Positions 37,060 to 46,013 of a stretch of DNA of 64,000 bases are shown here, in pieces. The DNA comes from Metabacillus flavus (GTDB lineage Bacteria > Bacillota > Bacilli > Bacillales > Bacillaceae): positions 2,790,001 to 2,854,000 of the forward strand of contig NZ_JAGVRK010000001.1 in assembly GCF_018283675.1 (NCBI RefSeq), given 5' to 3'. The position numbers and the translations under genes were made by a program. How positions within the stretch are numbered: the first letter of the stretch is position 1; each line of letters starts with the position of its first letter. The notes beneath the pieces were generated by a model. The model saw only the letters and a list, made by a program, of their open reading frames with translations, was not told where the DNA came from and ran no database searches.

Positions 37060-38820
37060 CTATTCCGTAATTTTCCGTTTGTTAAATTTAACGGTGAACG
37101 TCGTTCCTTCTCCTACTTTGCTGCTGACACTGATTTGTCCTCTATGAGCTTCCACAAGATGCTTAACGATGGCAAGCCCGAGTCCCGTGCCGCCAGAGTT
37201 CCTGCTTCTGGCCTTATCCACTCTGTAAAAGCGTTCAAAGATCCTCGGAATTTCCTCTTCACTGATACCGATTCCTGTATCTGAAATCGTCACAATCGCA
37301 TGGTCCTTCCCGTTCCTTAAAGTGATATGAACCGTCCCGCCTTTAGGAGTATACGTTAATGCGTTGTTTATAAGATTAATAAAAATTTGTTTGATCCTGT
37401 ACATATCCCCGATTGCCGGTATGACCTGCGCCCCGCTGTCAACGGTTAACGCAACTTCCTTCTCTTCAGCTTTACTGGAAAGAATCGCCACTATATCATC
37501 CAGGATTTCATGCAGATCACAATCATTGAAGGTTAATTTAAACGCCTGCTGCTCAATTTTGGATAAATCGAGCAAATCCTGAATAAGGGTTTGAAGCCGG
37601 TCGCTTTCCTTTAAGATAATGGACAGAAAATATTCAAGAGTCTGCTGATCTGACATGGCCCCGTCCAAAAGCGTTTCCGAAAATCCCTTAATGGATGTAA
37701 TCGGAGTCTTCAGCTCATGAGATACGTTAGCCACAAAATCCTTGCGCATCTGCTCAAGCTTCTTCAGCTCGGAAATATCATGGAATACGAGAACAATTCC
37801 TTTCCATTCATCGTTGGTTCCGATAATCGGGGCTCCGTAAATTTCAAAATGCCGCCGGTCGATTCCAATTGCAACATGCAGCTGTTTTCTCAACCGTACT
37901 TCCGTCATGAAAATCTCTTCTATAATATCAACAATTTCCTTATGCTCAAATGCATCATAGTAAAGCCGGTAAAGAAAGTTTTCCCCGTCAACATGAAAGG
38001 TTTCTTTATATGCCCGGTTTACCAGGTTAATGTAGCCTCTGCCATCGATTAAAATCAGCCCGCTGCCCATATTTTCAATAAGGGTTTCCAGACGGTCCTT
38101 CTGCATTTCCTGCGCTCTGGTCATATCCTGCAGGTTTCTTGCCAATATGTTGATTGACTGGCTAAGCATTCCTGTTTCATCCATGTGATCTTCATATGTT
38201 CTTGCCTTATAATTTCCTTTAGCCAGTTCCATAGCAACCTTGGTGGCACTTTCAATCGGCTTCGTATATTGTGAGGTGATTCTAAATCCAAGAAGCAGAA
38301 TCACTATAAGGGAGAGGCCCAGACTCGTTACCAGAAGACCCCATACTTGCTGATTCACCTGTTTCAGCGACTCAATGGGAGTGCTGAGAACTAAGTAGGC
38401 CTTATTTTGGCTGTAATCATTTATTTCAATTGCATAATAATAAAGACCTTCTCCCTGCCCATTCAAATGAGTGCCATCTTTGCTTTCCTTCAAATCCTCA
38501 AAGGCTTCTTTCGCTAAATCCTCATCATTTTGATGACGGCTTCCGGCATCATAAAGTACTCGTCCGTCTTCGTTTAGTACGGTAATATGCGACTGTGCAG
38601 CTTTGCTTGCCTGCTGCAAAAGAGAGGCAGTTTTTTCTGATTCCAGTCCTGCCTCAGCTATGAGCAATTCTGTCAGCTTAGCTTCCTTTTCAATCCGTTC
38701 CTTGAACGTATCGACATAATAGCTATTGAAAATTTGTCCAAGAAGAAGTCCCAGCCCCACTAATACAGCTATTATTAGGGTAATTAACGCAAATAGCAGG
38801 CGGGAGCGGAATTTATTCAT
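37060..38820 (-). CDS. phoR: Phosphate-regulon sensor histidine kinase PhoR (PnpS)
   Basis: 586 residues. Two membrane spans (about residues 8-30 and 162-183) bracket an extracellular domain with the PDC-like RVLYDAGSRHQND part. Then HAMP (FRITSQYTKPIESATKVAMELAKGNYKAR), PAS (about 240-345), HisKA with the phospho-His in FVANVSHELKTPITSIKGF, and HATPase with NLINNALTYTP, DTGIGI and GGTGLGLAIVKHL. It signals phosphate limitation to PhoP. The frame is open 5', but MNKFRSRL at 38820 is preferred. It overlaps the phoP end by 8 nt. Confidence 0.92.
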   Translation of the reverse strand: MNKFRSRLLFALITLIIAVLVGLGLLLGQIFNSYYVDTFKERIEKEAKLTELLIAEAGLESEKTASLLQQASKAAQSHITVLNEDGRVLYDAGSRHQNDEDLAKEAFEDLKESKDGTHLNGQGEGLYYYAIEINDYSQNKAYLVLSTPIESLKQVNQQVWGLLVTSLGLSLIVILLLGFRITSQYTKPIESATKVAMELAKGNYKARTYEDHMDETGMLSQSINILARNLQDMTRAQEMQKDRLETLIENMGSGLILIDGRGYINLVNRAYKETFHVDGENFLYRLYYDAFEHKEIVDIIEEIFMTEVRLRKQLHVAIGIDRRHFEIYGAPIIGTNDEWKGIVLVFHDISELKKLEQMRKDFVANVSHELKTPITSIKGFSETLLDGAMSDQQTLEYFLSIILKESDRLQTLIQDLLDLSKIEQQAFKLTFNDCDLHEILDDIVAILSSKAEEKEVALTVDSGAQVIPAIGDMYRIKQIFINLINNALTYTPKGGTVHITLRNGKDHAIVTISDTGIGISEEEIPRIFERFYRVDKARSRNSGGTGLGLAIVKHLVEAHRGQISVSSKVGEGTTFTVKFNKRKITE

Positions 38821-39535
38821 CCGCCTTTGGCTCCTCAAGCTTGTAACCAAGTCCGCGAATCGTTTTAATATAAAGAGGCTTCTTCGTATTACGTTCGATT
38901 TTTTCTCTTAAATGACTAATATGTACATCCACAATACGGGTATCTCCTGCAAAATCGTAGTTCCACACAGCGCTTAAGAGCTGATCTCTCGTAAGGACTC
39001 TTCCTTTATGGCGAGCAAGATAAACGAGAAGCTCAAATTCTTTAGGTGTCAGCTCCAAGCGCTCCTGGCTGTAGTAAGCCTCATAATGCTCAGGCAGGAT
39101 CCGCAAATCGCCAATGAGAATTTTTTCCGAGGACTCCGTTTCTTCTTTCGTGTCCGTTTCAGTCAAAAATTGTGTACGCCTTAAAATAGCTTTAATTCTT
39201 GCCACAACTTCCCTCGGACTGAACGGCTTGGTCATATAATCGTCTGCTCCCAGCTCAAGCCCAAGCACCTTATCGAACTCATCATCCTTGGCTGTCAGCA
39301 TCAAAATCGGCACCATTACCTTTTGCTGGCGAAGCTGTTTGCAAACTTCAATTCCGTCCATCTTTGGAAGCATTAAGTCCAAAACCATTAAATCAGGTGA
39401 TTCGGTCAGCCCTTTGTGGAGTGCTTCACTGCCATCCATAGCTGTTACAACTTCATATCCTGATTGCTCGAGATTATATTGAAGTAAAGTTAAAATGGAA
39501 TGTTCATCATCCACTACTAGTATCTTCTTACTCAT
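38813..39535 (-). CDS. phoP: Phosphate-regulon response regulator PhoP
   Basis: 240-residue OmpR-type regulator. Receiver domain with DDEHS at the N-terminus and the phospho-Asp in MVLDLMLPKMDG (about residue 53), KPFSPREVVARI; the C-terminal winged helix has LTPKEFELLVYLARHKGRVLTRDQLL. It controls phosphate genes. ATG 39535 with GGAGG 5 nt upstream is better than the upstream TTG. The dyad AATGGC-N6-GCCATT lies between promoter and start (39562-39579). Confidence 0.93.
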   Translation of the reverse strand: MSKKILVVDDEHSILTLLQYNLEQSGYEVVTAMDGSEALHKGLTESPDLMVLDLMLPKMDGIEVCKQLRQQKVMVPILMLTAKDDEFDKVLGLELGADDYMTKPFSPREVVARIKAILRRTQFLTETDTKEETESSEKILIGDLRILPEHYEAYYSQERLELTPKEFELLVYLARHKGRVLTRDQLLSAVWNYDFAGDTRIVDVHISHLREKIERNTKKPLYIKTIRGLGYKLEEPKADE

Positions 39536-39561
39536 AAAGGCCTCCAAGTCGTATTTTCCTA

Positions 39562-39579
39562 AATGGCCATCTTGCCATT
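39562..39579. promoter_or_regulatory. Dyad in the phoP leader
   Basis: AATGGC, 6 bp, GCCATT, located just downstream of the -10 and 26 bp before the phoP start codon. A possible operator or mRNA hairpin; the regulator is not known. Confidence 0.5.
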
Positions 39580-39585
39580 ACTTCT

Positions 39586-39613
39586 ATTATAGTCAAAGAA
39601 GCGGCTCCTACAA
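39586..39613 (-). promoter_or_regulatory. Sigma-A type promoter of phoP-phoR
   Basis: -35 TTGTAG (39608-39613), 16 bp, -10 TATAAT (39586-39591). Confidence 0.6.
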
Positions 39614-39670
39614 AAGAGGAAGATGGCAACTTCCAAATATATTTAGGCCGATTTCAGTGAAAATAGGATA

Positions 39671-39711
39671 AAAAAACCTAAAAACAGCCTGATTCAATTG
39701 AATCAGGCTGC
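39671..39711 (-). terminator. Terminator after the MaoC-like gene
   Basis: CAGCCTGATTCAATTGAATC and onward is a full palindrome (CAGCCTGATTCA/TGAATCAGGCTG) followed by TTTTTAGGTTTTTTT on the minus strand. Confidence 0.88.
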
Positions 39712-39728
39712 CTGCATGGATAAACCTG

Positions 39729-40205
39729 TTAAAAATTTTCGAAGGCCAGTCCATCTTGGGAGTCTGGATATATGGGGGGAATGACCTCGAGAATGCCGCT
39801 CGCTGCCAATTTTTCCTCTTCACTGAAAGCTTCTACAGAAATACGGATCCGCCCCTGCTCTGCATCTACGTCTTTCACTTCAAAAAAGAATTGGATCACC
39901 TCATAATGATATACTGGCAAATGAAAATCCAGATGCTGTTTGGTCACATGGCTCCCGGGACCGGGCAGATACTTGGAAATGGCTGAGGTAATAAATCCGG
40001 AGAGCATAACTGCCGGGACGACCGGCTTCTTGAATGGAGTCATGGATGCATAATCATGCTGGATGTAAAGCGGATTCGCATCATTGGTAAGGCCCAAATA
40101 CAATAGCAAATCTTTATCCTCCATCTTTTCGGTCAAGGTCAGCTTTTCCCCTGTATTTATCTCTTCAATCGGCCGCCCGAGCTTTCGTTTTTTTCCTAAA
40201 ACCAT
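39729..40205 (-). CDS. MaoC-like (hot-dog fold) dehydratase
   Basis: 158 residues. The R-specific enoyl-CoA hydratase pattern is recognised as YLGLTNDANPLYIQHDYASMTPFKKPVVPAVMLSGFITSAIS, containing the D-x4-H core of MaoC hydratases (LTNDANPLYIQHDYA). The likely reaction is hydration of enoyl-CoA, but the substrate is open. A gene of this kind between phoP and mdh occurs in other Bacillus as far as I recall. ATG 40205 with AGGAGGT 9 nt upstream. Single gene with its own terminator. Confidence 0.82.
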   Translation of the reverse strand: MVLGKKRKLGRPIEEINTGEKLTLTEKMEDKDLLLYLGLTNDANPLYIQHDYASMTPFKKPVVPAVMLSGFITSAISKYLPGPGSHVTKQHLDFHLPVYHYEVIQFFFEVKDVDAEQGRIRISVEAFSEEEKLAASGILEVIPPIYPDSQDGLAFENF

Positions 40206-40308
40206 CTTATAAGCACCTCCTAAGTAATCGCTTACATTTTTCTGTTAGCCTTGCCTGCTGGTATCTGCTCGAAGCCATAAGATGCCTAAATCAAAACAGA
40301 CCCATATG

Positions 40309-40337
40309 AAAAGAAATTGGAGTTTCCTCCAATTTCC
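40309..40337 (-). terminator. Terminator after mdh
   Basis: GAAATTGGAG and CTCCAATTTC with a GAAA loop, followed by TTTTC on the minus strand. Confidence 0.85.
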
Positions 40338-40349
40338 GTTTTTGTTCTA

Positions 40350-41288
40350 TTAGTCAGCAAGAACCTTCATTACATTTTTTACCGATTCAGCAGATTTGCT
40401 GAGAGCGGCCTTCTCATCTTCTGTCAATTCAAGCTCGATAATCTGCTCTAAGCCGTTTTTGCCAAGGACTGCCGGAACACCAAGATAAATTCCGTCATAG
40501 CCGTATTCCCCTTCAAGATAAGCAATAGCCGGAATGACACGGCGCTGATCTTTTATAATAGCTTCTGTCATTTCAACCAGGGAAGCAGCCGGAGCATAAT
40601 AAGCACTGCCGTTTCCTAAAAGGTTCACAATTTCTCCGCCGCCTTTGCGTGTTCTTTCTACAATGGCGTCCAAACGGTCTTTAGGAATCAGTGTGTCCAA
40701 TGGAATTCCGCCTGCATAGGAGTATCTTACAAGCGGGACCATGTCATCTCCATGCCCCCCAAGAACGAATCCTGTTACATCCTTAACAGAAAGCTTCAGC
40801 TCTTGTGCCACAAATGTACGGAACCTGGCTGTATCAAGTACACCGGACTGGCCGATTACGCGGTGCTTAGGGAAACCGGATTCAGTGAAAACAGCGTATG
40901 TCATGGCATCAACCGGATTTGTCAAAACGATAATAGTACAATCCGGAGAATAGTTTGCAATTTCCTTTGTAACGCTTCTCATAATTTTTTCGTTGGTTGC
41001 CACAAGGTCGTCTCTGCTCATTCCAGGTTTTCTGGCAATACCCGCTGTAATGACAACTACATCAGAGCCTGCCGTATCTTCATAGCTTGACGTTCCAGTA
41101 ATATTTGCATCAAAACCCATAACAGGTCCAGCTTCAAGCATATCAAGCGCTTTTCCCTTTGTAGGGTTTTCCATTTGAGGAATATCCACAAGTACAACAT
41201 CGCCTAATTCTTTTGCTGCAAGAAGGAAAGCAGTAGTTGCCCCAGTAAAGCCGGCCCCGATGACAGAAATCTTTTTGCGTTTGTTCAT
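40350..41288 (-). CDS. mdh: Malate dehydrogenase
   Basis: 312 residues by the preferred start. LDH-like MDH with the NAD motif [16 protein letters not shown], the DMLEAGPV region, [11 protein letters not shown], and the active-site [12 protein letters not shown]. It oxidises malate to oxaloacetate in the TCA cycle. ATG 41288 has GGAG 9 nt upstream; the ATG 9 nt earlier has its ribosome binding site touching it. Close to icd (102 nt) in the citZ-icd-mdh group. Confidence 0.95.
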   Translation of the reverse strand: MNKRKKISVIGAGFTGATTAFLLAAKELGDVVLVDIPQMENPTKGKALDMLEAGPVMGFDANITGTSSYEDTAGSDVVVITAGIARKPGMSRDDLVATNEKIMRSVTKEIANYSPDCTIIVLTNPVDAMTYAVFTESGFPKHRVIGQSGVLDTARFRTFVAQELKLSVKDVTGFVLGGHGDDMVPLVRYSYAGGIPLDTLIPKDRLDAIVERTRKGGGEIVNLLGNGSAYYAPAASLVEMTEAIIKDQRRVIPAIAYLEGEYGYDGIYLGVPAVLGKNGLEQIIELELTEDEKAALSKSAESVKNVMKVLAD

Positions 41289-41346
41289 TTTCCCCATCTC
41301 CCATACGATAAAATAGTCAGACCGTTAAAAGGTAATGCATGTAAAG

Positions 41347-41378
41347 TCAGGCAATGCCTTAATCAGCATTGCCTGTCA
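41347..41378 (-). terminator. Stem-loop between icd and mdh
   Basis: AGGCAATGC and GGCATTGCCT with a 7-nt loop; only a weak T tract follows, so it may be a leaky terminator or a processing stem within citZ-icd-mdh. Confidence 0.5.
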
Positions 41379-41390
41379 TTTATTGATCTA

Positions 41391-42662
41391 TTAGCCCATG
41401 TTTTTAATAAGCTCGTCCCCGAACTGAGAACATTTAACTTCTGTTGCTCCATCCATTAGGCGGGCAAAGTCATATGTTACAACTTTAGAAGCGATTGTTT
41501 TTTCCACGGCTTTCATCACTAATTCTGCTGCCTCGTTCCAGCCAAGGTGCTCAAGCATAAGCACGCCTGAAAGAAGGACGGATGAAGGGTTCACTTTATC
41601 CAGTCCGGCATATTTAGGAGCAGTACCGTGAGTAGCTTCGAAAATAGCATGTCCCGTTTCATAATTGATGTTTGCTCCGGGAGCAATTCCGATTCCTCCT
41701 ACTTGTGCAGCAAGGGCGTCAGAGATGTAATCTCCGTTCAGGTTCATTGTAGCTACTACATCAAACTCGCTTGGACGTGTAAGGATTTGCTGAAGGAAGA
41801 TGTCGGCAATTGAATCCTTAACAATAATTTTTCCTGCCGCTTCTGCTTCACTTTGAGCATTGTTCGCTGCATCCTTGCCGTCTTTTTCTACGATTCTGTC
41901 ATATTCAGCCCATGTGAATACTTTATCGCCGAATTCTTTCTCAGCAAGCTCATAGCCCCAGTTTTTGAACGCGCCTTCTGTATATTTCATAATGTTTCCT
42001 TTGTGTACAAGCGTAACCGATTTGCGTCCTTGATCCAGCGCATATTGGATAGCAGCGCGTACCAGACGGGAAGTTCCTTCCTGGGACACAGGCTTGATGC
42101 CGATTCCTGAAGTTTCAGGGAAACGGATTTTATTTACACCCATTTCATTTTGAAGGAAATTGATTAGCTTTTTCACTTCATCAGAACCGCTTGCATATTC
42201 GATACCGGCATAAATATCTTCTGTATTTTCACGGAAGATGACCATGTCCGTATCTTCGGGTCTTTTAACTGGTGAAGGCACTCCAGTGAAATAGCGGACT
42301 GGGCGAAGGCAAGTGAAAAGATCCAGTTCCTGGCGAAGCGCTACGTTTAGAGAGCGGATCCCTCCTCCGACCGGCGTTGTAAGAGGTCCTTTAATAGCGA
42401 TCATGTACTCGCGGATTGTATCGAGCGTTTCTTCAGGAAGCCAGCTTCCAGTTGCATTAAATGCTTTTTCTCCTGCAAGAACTTCTTTCCAGACGATTTT
42501 CTTCTCGCCGCTGTACGCTTTTTCAACTGCCGCTTCAAGAACGCGGGATGCACTTGCCCAGATATCAGGACCGATTCCGTCTCCTTCAATGTAAGGGATG
42601 ATTGGCTGATTAGGTACATTCAATACACCATTTGATACTGTAATTTTTTCACCGTTTGTCAT
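41391..42662 (-). CDS. icd: Isocitrate dehydrogenase (NADP-dependent)
   Basis: 423 residues. Substrate motif [44 protein letters not shown], and the NADP pocket [24 protein letters not shown]. Converts isocitrate to 2-oxoglutarate. ATG 42662 with AGGAGGT about 7 nt upstream gives the exact B. subtilis length; the longer frame has no ribosome binding site. Downstream of citZ. Confidence 0.96.
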   Translation of the reverse strand: MTNGEKITVSNGVLNVPNQPIIPYIEGDGIGPDIWASASRVLEAAVEKAYSGEKKIVWKEVLAGEKAFNATGSWLPEETLDTIREYMIAIKGPLTTPVGGGIRSLNVALRQELDLFTCLRPVRYFTGVPSPVKRPEDTDMVIFRENTEDIYAGIEYASGSDEVKKLINFLQNEMGVNKIRFPETSGIGIKPVSQEGTSRLVRAAIQYALDQGRKSVTLVHKGNIMKYTEGAFKNWGYELAEKEFGDKVFTWAEYDRIVEKDGKDAANNAQSEAEAAGKIIVKDSIADIFLQQILTRPSEFDVVATMNLNGDYISDALAAQVGGIGIAPGANINYETGHAIFEATHGTAPKYAGLDKVNPSSVLLSGVLMLEHLGWNEAAELVMKAVEKTIASKVVTYDFARLMDGATEVKCSQFGDELIKNMG

Positions 42663-42708
42663 GTTTCTTACCTCCTGTTTATGTATACTGCCCACGTTAA
42701 AATGGTAA

Positions 42709-42808
42709 AAGAGGTTAACTTTTCAGTCAACCTCTAACCGGATTTTGGTGCTGATTTCTTTTCGCCTGCGTCCAGACTGAAGTTTAAAGCACCATCTTCC
42801 GGTTTTGC
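42709..42808 (-). other. Two stacked stem-loops in the citZ-icd intergenic region
   Basis: First, AACCGGAAGATGGTGCT pairs with AGCACCAAAATCCGGTT over a long loop (42736-42808). Then AGAGGTTGAC pairs with GTTAACCTCT, followed by TTTTACCATTTT (42709-42736). The second looks like a weak terminator. They may reduce read-through from citZ to icd or protect mRNA ends. Confidence 0.55.
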
Positions 42809-42818
42809 TGCATATGAA

Positions 42819-43937
42819 TTAAGAACGCTCTTCAATTGGTACATAGCGCTGTTTGTCCGGTCCGATGTAATCGGCACGCGGACGGATTAGGCGGTTGTTT
42901 TCATATTGCTCAAGAATATGTGCAAGCCATCCTGAAACCCGGCTGACCGCAAAGATCGGCGTGAATAAATCGTGATCAATGCCAAGGCTGTGATAGACAG
43001 AAGCTGAATAGAAATCCACATTTGGCAAAAGAGATTTTTCAGAAGTTACAATTTCCTCCACCTTAAGGGACATTTCATACCATTTGCTTTCACCAGTCAG
43101 GTTGGAAAGCTTTTGAGACATTTCTCTTAAATGCTTCGCACGCGGATCGCCATTTTGATAGACACGGTGTCCGAAGCCCATAATTTTTTCTTTGCGGGAG
43201 AGTTTTGCCTGAATATAAGCTTCAGCATTTTCTACATCCCCGATTTCAGTCAGCATCTTCATAACCGCTTCATTGGCTCCGCCGTGCAGAGGACCCTTTA
43301 GAGCTCCAATTGCAGCTGTAACTCCTGAATAGATATCAGACAGCGTTGCGACACAAACGCGTGCCGTAAAAGTAGAAGCATTTAATTCATGATCTGCATG
43401 CAGAACAAGTGCTTTGTTAAAAGCCTCTACAGCAACATGGCTTGGCTCTTCCCCTGTAAGCGTATAAAGGAAGTTCGCAGCGATTCCGTAATCCGGGCGG
43501 GGATCAACCGGTGCAAGACCTTTGCGGATTCTGCTGAATGCGGTTACAAGCGTTGGAAGCTTCGCTTGAAGGCAGATCGCTTTCCGGTAATTTGCCTCTT
43601 TAGACATATCATCTGCTTCCGGATCAAAAAGCCCAAGCATGGATACAGCTGTTCGAATCGCTGCCATCGGATGAACTTCTGAAATTGAATACTGTTTGAA
43701 ATGTTCAATCACCTGATGCGGAATGCCTGCATTATCTGCAAGCTGTTTTTTAATTTGTGCCAGCTCTTCCTCTGTAGGAAGCTTCCCATGCCATAACAAA
43801 TAGATTACTTCTTCAAAACTTGCATTTTCCGCCAGGTCATCGATGTTATAACCCACATATGTAAGGGTATCATCGATGATGGAGCTTACTGCAGAAGTAG
43901 TCGCTACTACCCCTTCGAGACCGCGAGTTGCTGTCAT
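42819..43937 (-). CDS. citZ: Citrate synthase
   Basis: 372 residues, the B. subtilis CitZ length. GALKGPLHGGANEAVMKML (active-site His), IMGFGHRVYQNGDPRAKHL, and NVDFYSASVYHSLGIDHDLFTPIFAVSRVSGW. Condenses acetyl-CoA and oxaloacetate. ATG 43937 has AAGGAG 9 nt upstream. The promoter with a cre-like site and a dyad lies at 44076-44204. First gene of citZ-icd-mdh. Confidence 0.96.
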   Translation of the reverse strand: MTATRGLEGVVATTSAVSSIIDDTLTYVGYNIDDLAENASFEEVIYLLWHGKLPTEEELAQIKKQLADNAGIPHQVIEHFKQYSISEVHPMAAIRTAVSMLGLFDPEADDMSKEANYRKAICLQAKLPTLVTAFSRIRKGLAPVDPRPDYGIAANFLYTLTGEEPSHVAVEAFNKALVLHADHELNASTFTARVCVATLSDIYSGVTAAIGALKGPLHGGANEAVMKMLTEIGDVENAEAYIQAKLSRKEKIMGFGHRVYQNGDPRAKHLREMSQKLSNLTGESKWYEMSLKVEEIVTSEKSLLPNVDFYSASVYHSLGIDHDLFTPIFAVSRVSGWLAHILEQYENNRLIRPRADYIGPDKQRYVPIEERS

Positions 43938-44075
43938 ATCCAATCTCTCCTTTGCGCAATTTTCCCTGAATTGTTTAAGATTAAAAGAAAGGAATTCCTT
44001 CTCTTATTCTATCAAACATTAAATGAATGAGCGCTTGCTCAGCAAGCAGCCATTATGAAAGCGATTCACAGGAAA

Positions 44076-44089
44076 AGTAAATGCTTACA
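44076..44089 (-). promoter_or_regulatory. Cre-like site in the citZ leader
   Basis: TGTAAGCATTTACT on the minus strand fits TGWAARCGYTWNCW except for A instead of G at position 8. Located about 80 bp downstream of the citZ -10, where CcpA could act as a roadblock. Confidence 0.6.
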
Positions 44090-44169
44090 TTTTCACATAA
44101 GCAAATAATCAGAAAAGTCCTATTAAATCATCTCTCCGTTTGGAAAGGCATACATTTAATTTGTAGCCT

Positions 44170-44204
44170 ATTGTCATTATAAACAATAATCTGACATTTG
44201 TGAA
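44170..44204 (-). promoter_or_regulatory. citZ promoter with overlapping dyad
   Basis: -35 TTCACA (44199-44204), 17 bp, -10 TATAAT (44176-44181). The dyad ATTGT-N8-ACAAT (44170-44187) covers the -10, a good place for a repressor such as CcpC; I cannot show that it is CcpC. Confidence 0.7.
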
Positions 44205-44251
44205 TCGAAAGCACCTAAAAGCGCATAAAAAAATTTGCCAAAAAAATTTAA

Positions 44252-44288
44252 TAAAAGGGAAATGCTTGATTTAACGCCATTTCCCTTT
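44252..44288 (-). terminator. Terminator after the DUF441 gene
   Basis: AAAGGGAAATG and CATTTCCCTTT, 13-nt loop, followed by TATT and later T-rich sequence on the minus strand. Confidence 0.8.
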
Positions 44289-44312
44289 GTTCAATTTAAT
44301 GTAATTGCTATA

Positions 44313-44771
44313 TTAGCCAAAAAGTTTAACGAATTGCATGACAAGATAGGCAATTCCCGCTCCAATCAACGGACCAACAGCAACCCCATTAAAAAGAGCC
44401 ACTGCCAAGATGGTTCCAAGGACAAGAGCTGCTGTAATGTGAGGATCCTGCGCAAGCAGCGTCACGCCATTCTTAGCAATTAAGGCCACGGCAATTCCGG
44501 AGCCCATTGCAATCCATGCATAATAGGATTTCAGCGCATCTCCCATCTGCTTAAACCCGATATCCCCTGTTGCGATCGGCACAAGGACCGCTATGGTAAT
44601 AACCGTCACTCCCCAATTAATTCCTTTTGACTGCAGAAGCGGAAATAGCTTCGCATCAAGCCCCGTCCATTTGACAGCAAGCAAAAAGCCTACAGCGATC
44701 ATCAGTGACTGATTTTTAGCAAAGACCCCTATTCCAAGAAGAATAAGAAGAAAAATACTTGCCTGACTCAT
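44313..44771 (-). CDS. DUF441 membrane protein (YtwI-like)
   Basis: 152 residues with at least four membrane spans (about 2-18, 22-40, 52-70 and 110-148). The conserved pieces are GIGVFAKNQSLMIAV, KGINWGVTVITIAVLVPIATG and the Gly-rich end GVAVGPLIGAGIAYL. Function unknown. The open frame reaches far upstream into the ytvI region, but ATG 44771 with AAGGGGG before it is the conserved start. Divergent to ytvI, with 85 bp between. Confidence 0.87.
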   Translation of the reverse strand: MSQASIFLLILLGIGVFAKNQSLMIAVGFLLAVKWTGLDAKLFPLLQSKGINWGVTVITIAVLVPIATGDIGFKQMGDALKSYYAWIAMGSGIAVALIAKNGVTLLAQDPHITAALVLGTILAVALFNGVAVGPLIGAGIAYLVMQFVKLFG

Positions 44772-44856
44772 TGTAACCCCCTTATTTTTGACATGTTTCC
44801 GTATTACGGGAGTAAGTATAATAGTACAACCCTTCCATAAAGAGGAGGATCGCTCA

Positions 44857-45963
44857 TTGAATGCTCTTGCAGCCGCTATCATAAGAGGATTGATTGCAGC
44901 GGGCGCATTAGCCGGAGTCATTCTCCTGCTTTTTGCTGCCATTCCAATCATGTATCCATTCATCCTGGCCTTTTTTCTTGCATGGTTTATTAAAAAACCT
45001 TCCGACCTTCTGCACAGAAAAACAGGATTGCCTGCCGGGGTATCCGCAGGACTTGTCCTGATAAGCCTCATTGTCATCGTAACGGGCTTAACCGCTTTAT
45101 TGACACTGGAATCCATTGCAGTGATTCAGCAGGCCGCTTCGTCTCTGCCCGCCTATTTAAATCATATGACAGGAGCGTTTAATCATATTCTCTCCTATCA
45201 GGTTTCCCCCCTCATAGAGAAAATTTCAGAACAATTCTCTGCATTGAGCACAGGACAGCAAACGACCATTATTGCAGAACTGCAGCAGGCAGGAAACGGT
45301 TTGATAGGGGAAGCCGGCAGCCTATTGAGGGCCTCGCTTAATGCTGTCCCTGCGATCATTATGTGGATTCCTAATGCTGCAAGTGTAATGATCATTATCG
45401 TCATCGCTGCCTTTTTCATATGCAAAGACTGGGATCATGTCATTCTTTTCTTAAATAAGAAGCTCCCTCAGGCAGCCGTCAGCCGAATCTTACTATTTGG
45501 AGCTGAGCTAGGCAATGCACTTACCGGTCTTGTTAAAGCCCAGCTGCTGCTGAATACCATTACACTTGCAATCGTTTTTCCCGGCCTTCTTATTCTCGGT
45601 GTTTCTCAGGCTTTGACCATCAGTTTCTTTATTGGGATCGTCGATTTTATTCCATACGCAGGAACGGGCACGATTTTTATTCCTTGGGCCCTCTATTTAA
45701 TGCTTATGGGGCAAACGAAGCTCGCAAGCGGACTGGCAATACTGTTTATCATCGTCTTGATGGCAAGACAGATTCTGGAACCAAGAATTTACTCGCGGTC
45801 GATCGGGCTCAATCCGCTGCTCACTCTAATGAGTATTTATGCCGGATACAAATGCTTTGGCCTTCTGGGTATGGCATTAGGGCCCGTCATTCTTGTTATC
45901 GTCCAAAGCATGTATAAGCTCCGGCTCTTCCACGACCTTTGGAAATATATTGTTCAAAAATAG
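44857..45963 (+). CDS. ytvI: Sporulation integral membrane protein YtvI (AI-2E transporter family)
   Basis: 368 residues with about seven or eight membrane spans, and the AI-2E family region FFIGIVDFIPYAGTGTIFIPWALYLMLMGQ near residue 255, then ARQILEPRIYSRSIGLNPLLTLMSIYAGYKCFG. A permease-type protein; in B. subtilis it is a sporulation gene with no known substrate. Start TTG 44857 with GAGGAGGA about 7 nt upstream; the frame is open further 5' without a ribosome binding site. Confidence 0.86.
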   Translation: MNALAAAIIRGLIAAGALAGVILLLFAAIPIMYPFILAFFLAWFIKKPSDLLHRKTGLPAGVSAGLVLISLIVIVTGLTALLTLESIAVIQQAASSLPAYLNHMTGAFNHILSYQVSPLIEKISEQFSALSTGQQTTIIAELQQAGNGLIGEAGSLLRASLNAVPAIIMWIPNAASVMIIIVIAAFFICKDWDHVILFLNKKLPQAAVSRILLFGAELGNALTGLVKAQLLLNTITLAIVFPGLLILGVSQALTISFFIGIVDFIPYAGTGTIFIPWALYLMLMGQTKLASGLAILFIIVLMARQILEPRIYSRSIGLNPLLTLMSIYAGYKCFGLLGMALGPVILVIVQSMYKLRLFHDLWKYIVQK

Positions 45964-45971
45964 AATGCAAA

Positions 45972-46012
45972 CAGAAAAAAGGACGGTTGAACTGGAATCC
46001 CGTCCTTTTTTC
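45972..46012. terminator. Bidirectional terminator between ytvI and fxsA
   Basis: AAAAAAGGACGG and CCGTCCTTTTTT, loop of about 17 nt; serves both convergent genes. Confidence 0.88.
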
Positions 46013-46013
46013 T

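Noticed and set aside
44056-44070. TGAAAGCGATTCACA as a cre site upstream of citZ
   Set aside because: One half is good, but the second half is out of register by one base; the site at 44076-44089 fits better.
44772-45116. N-terminal extension of the DUF441 reading frame
   Set aside because: It is antisense to ytvI, and the conserved start with AAGGGGG is at 44771.
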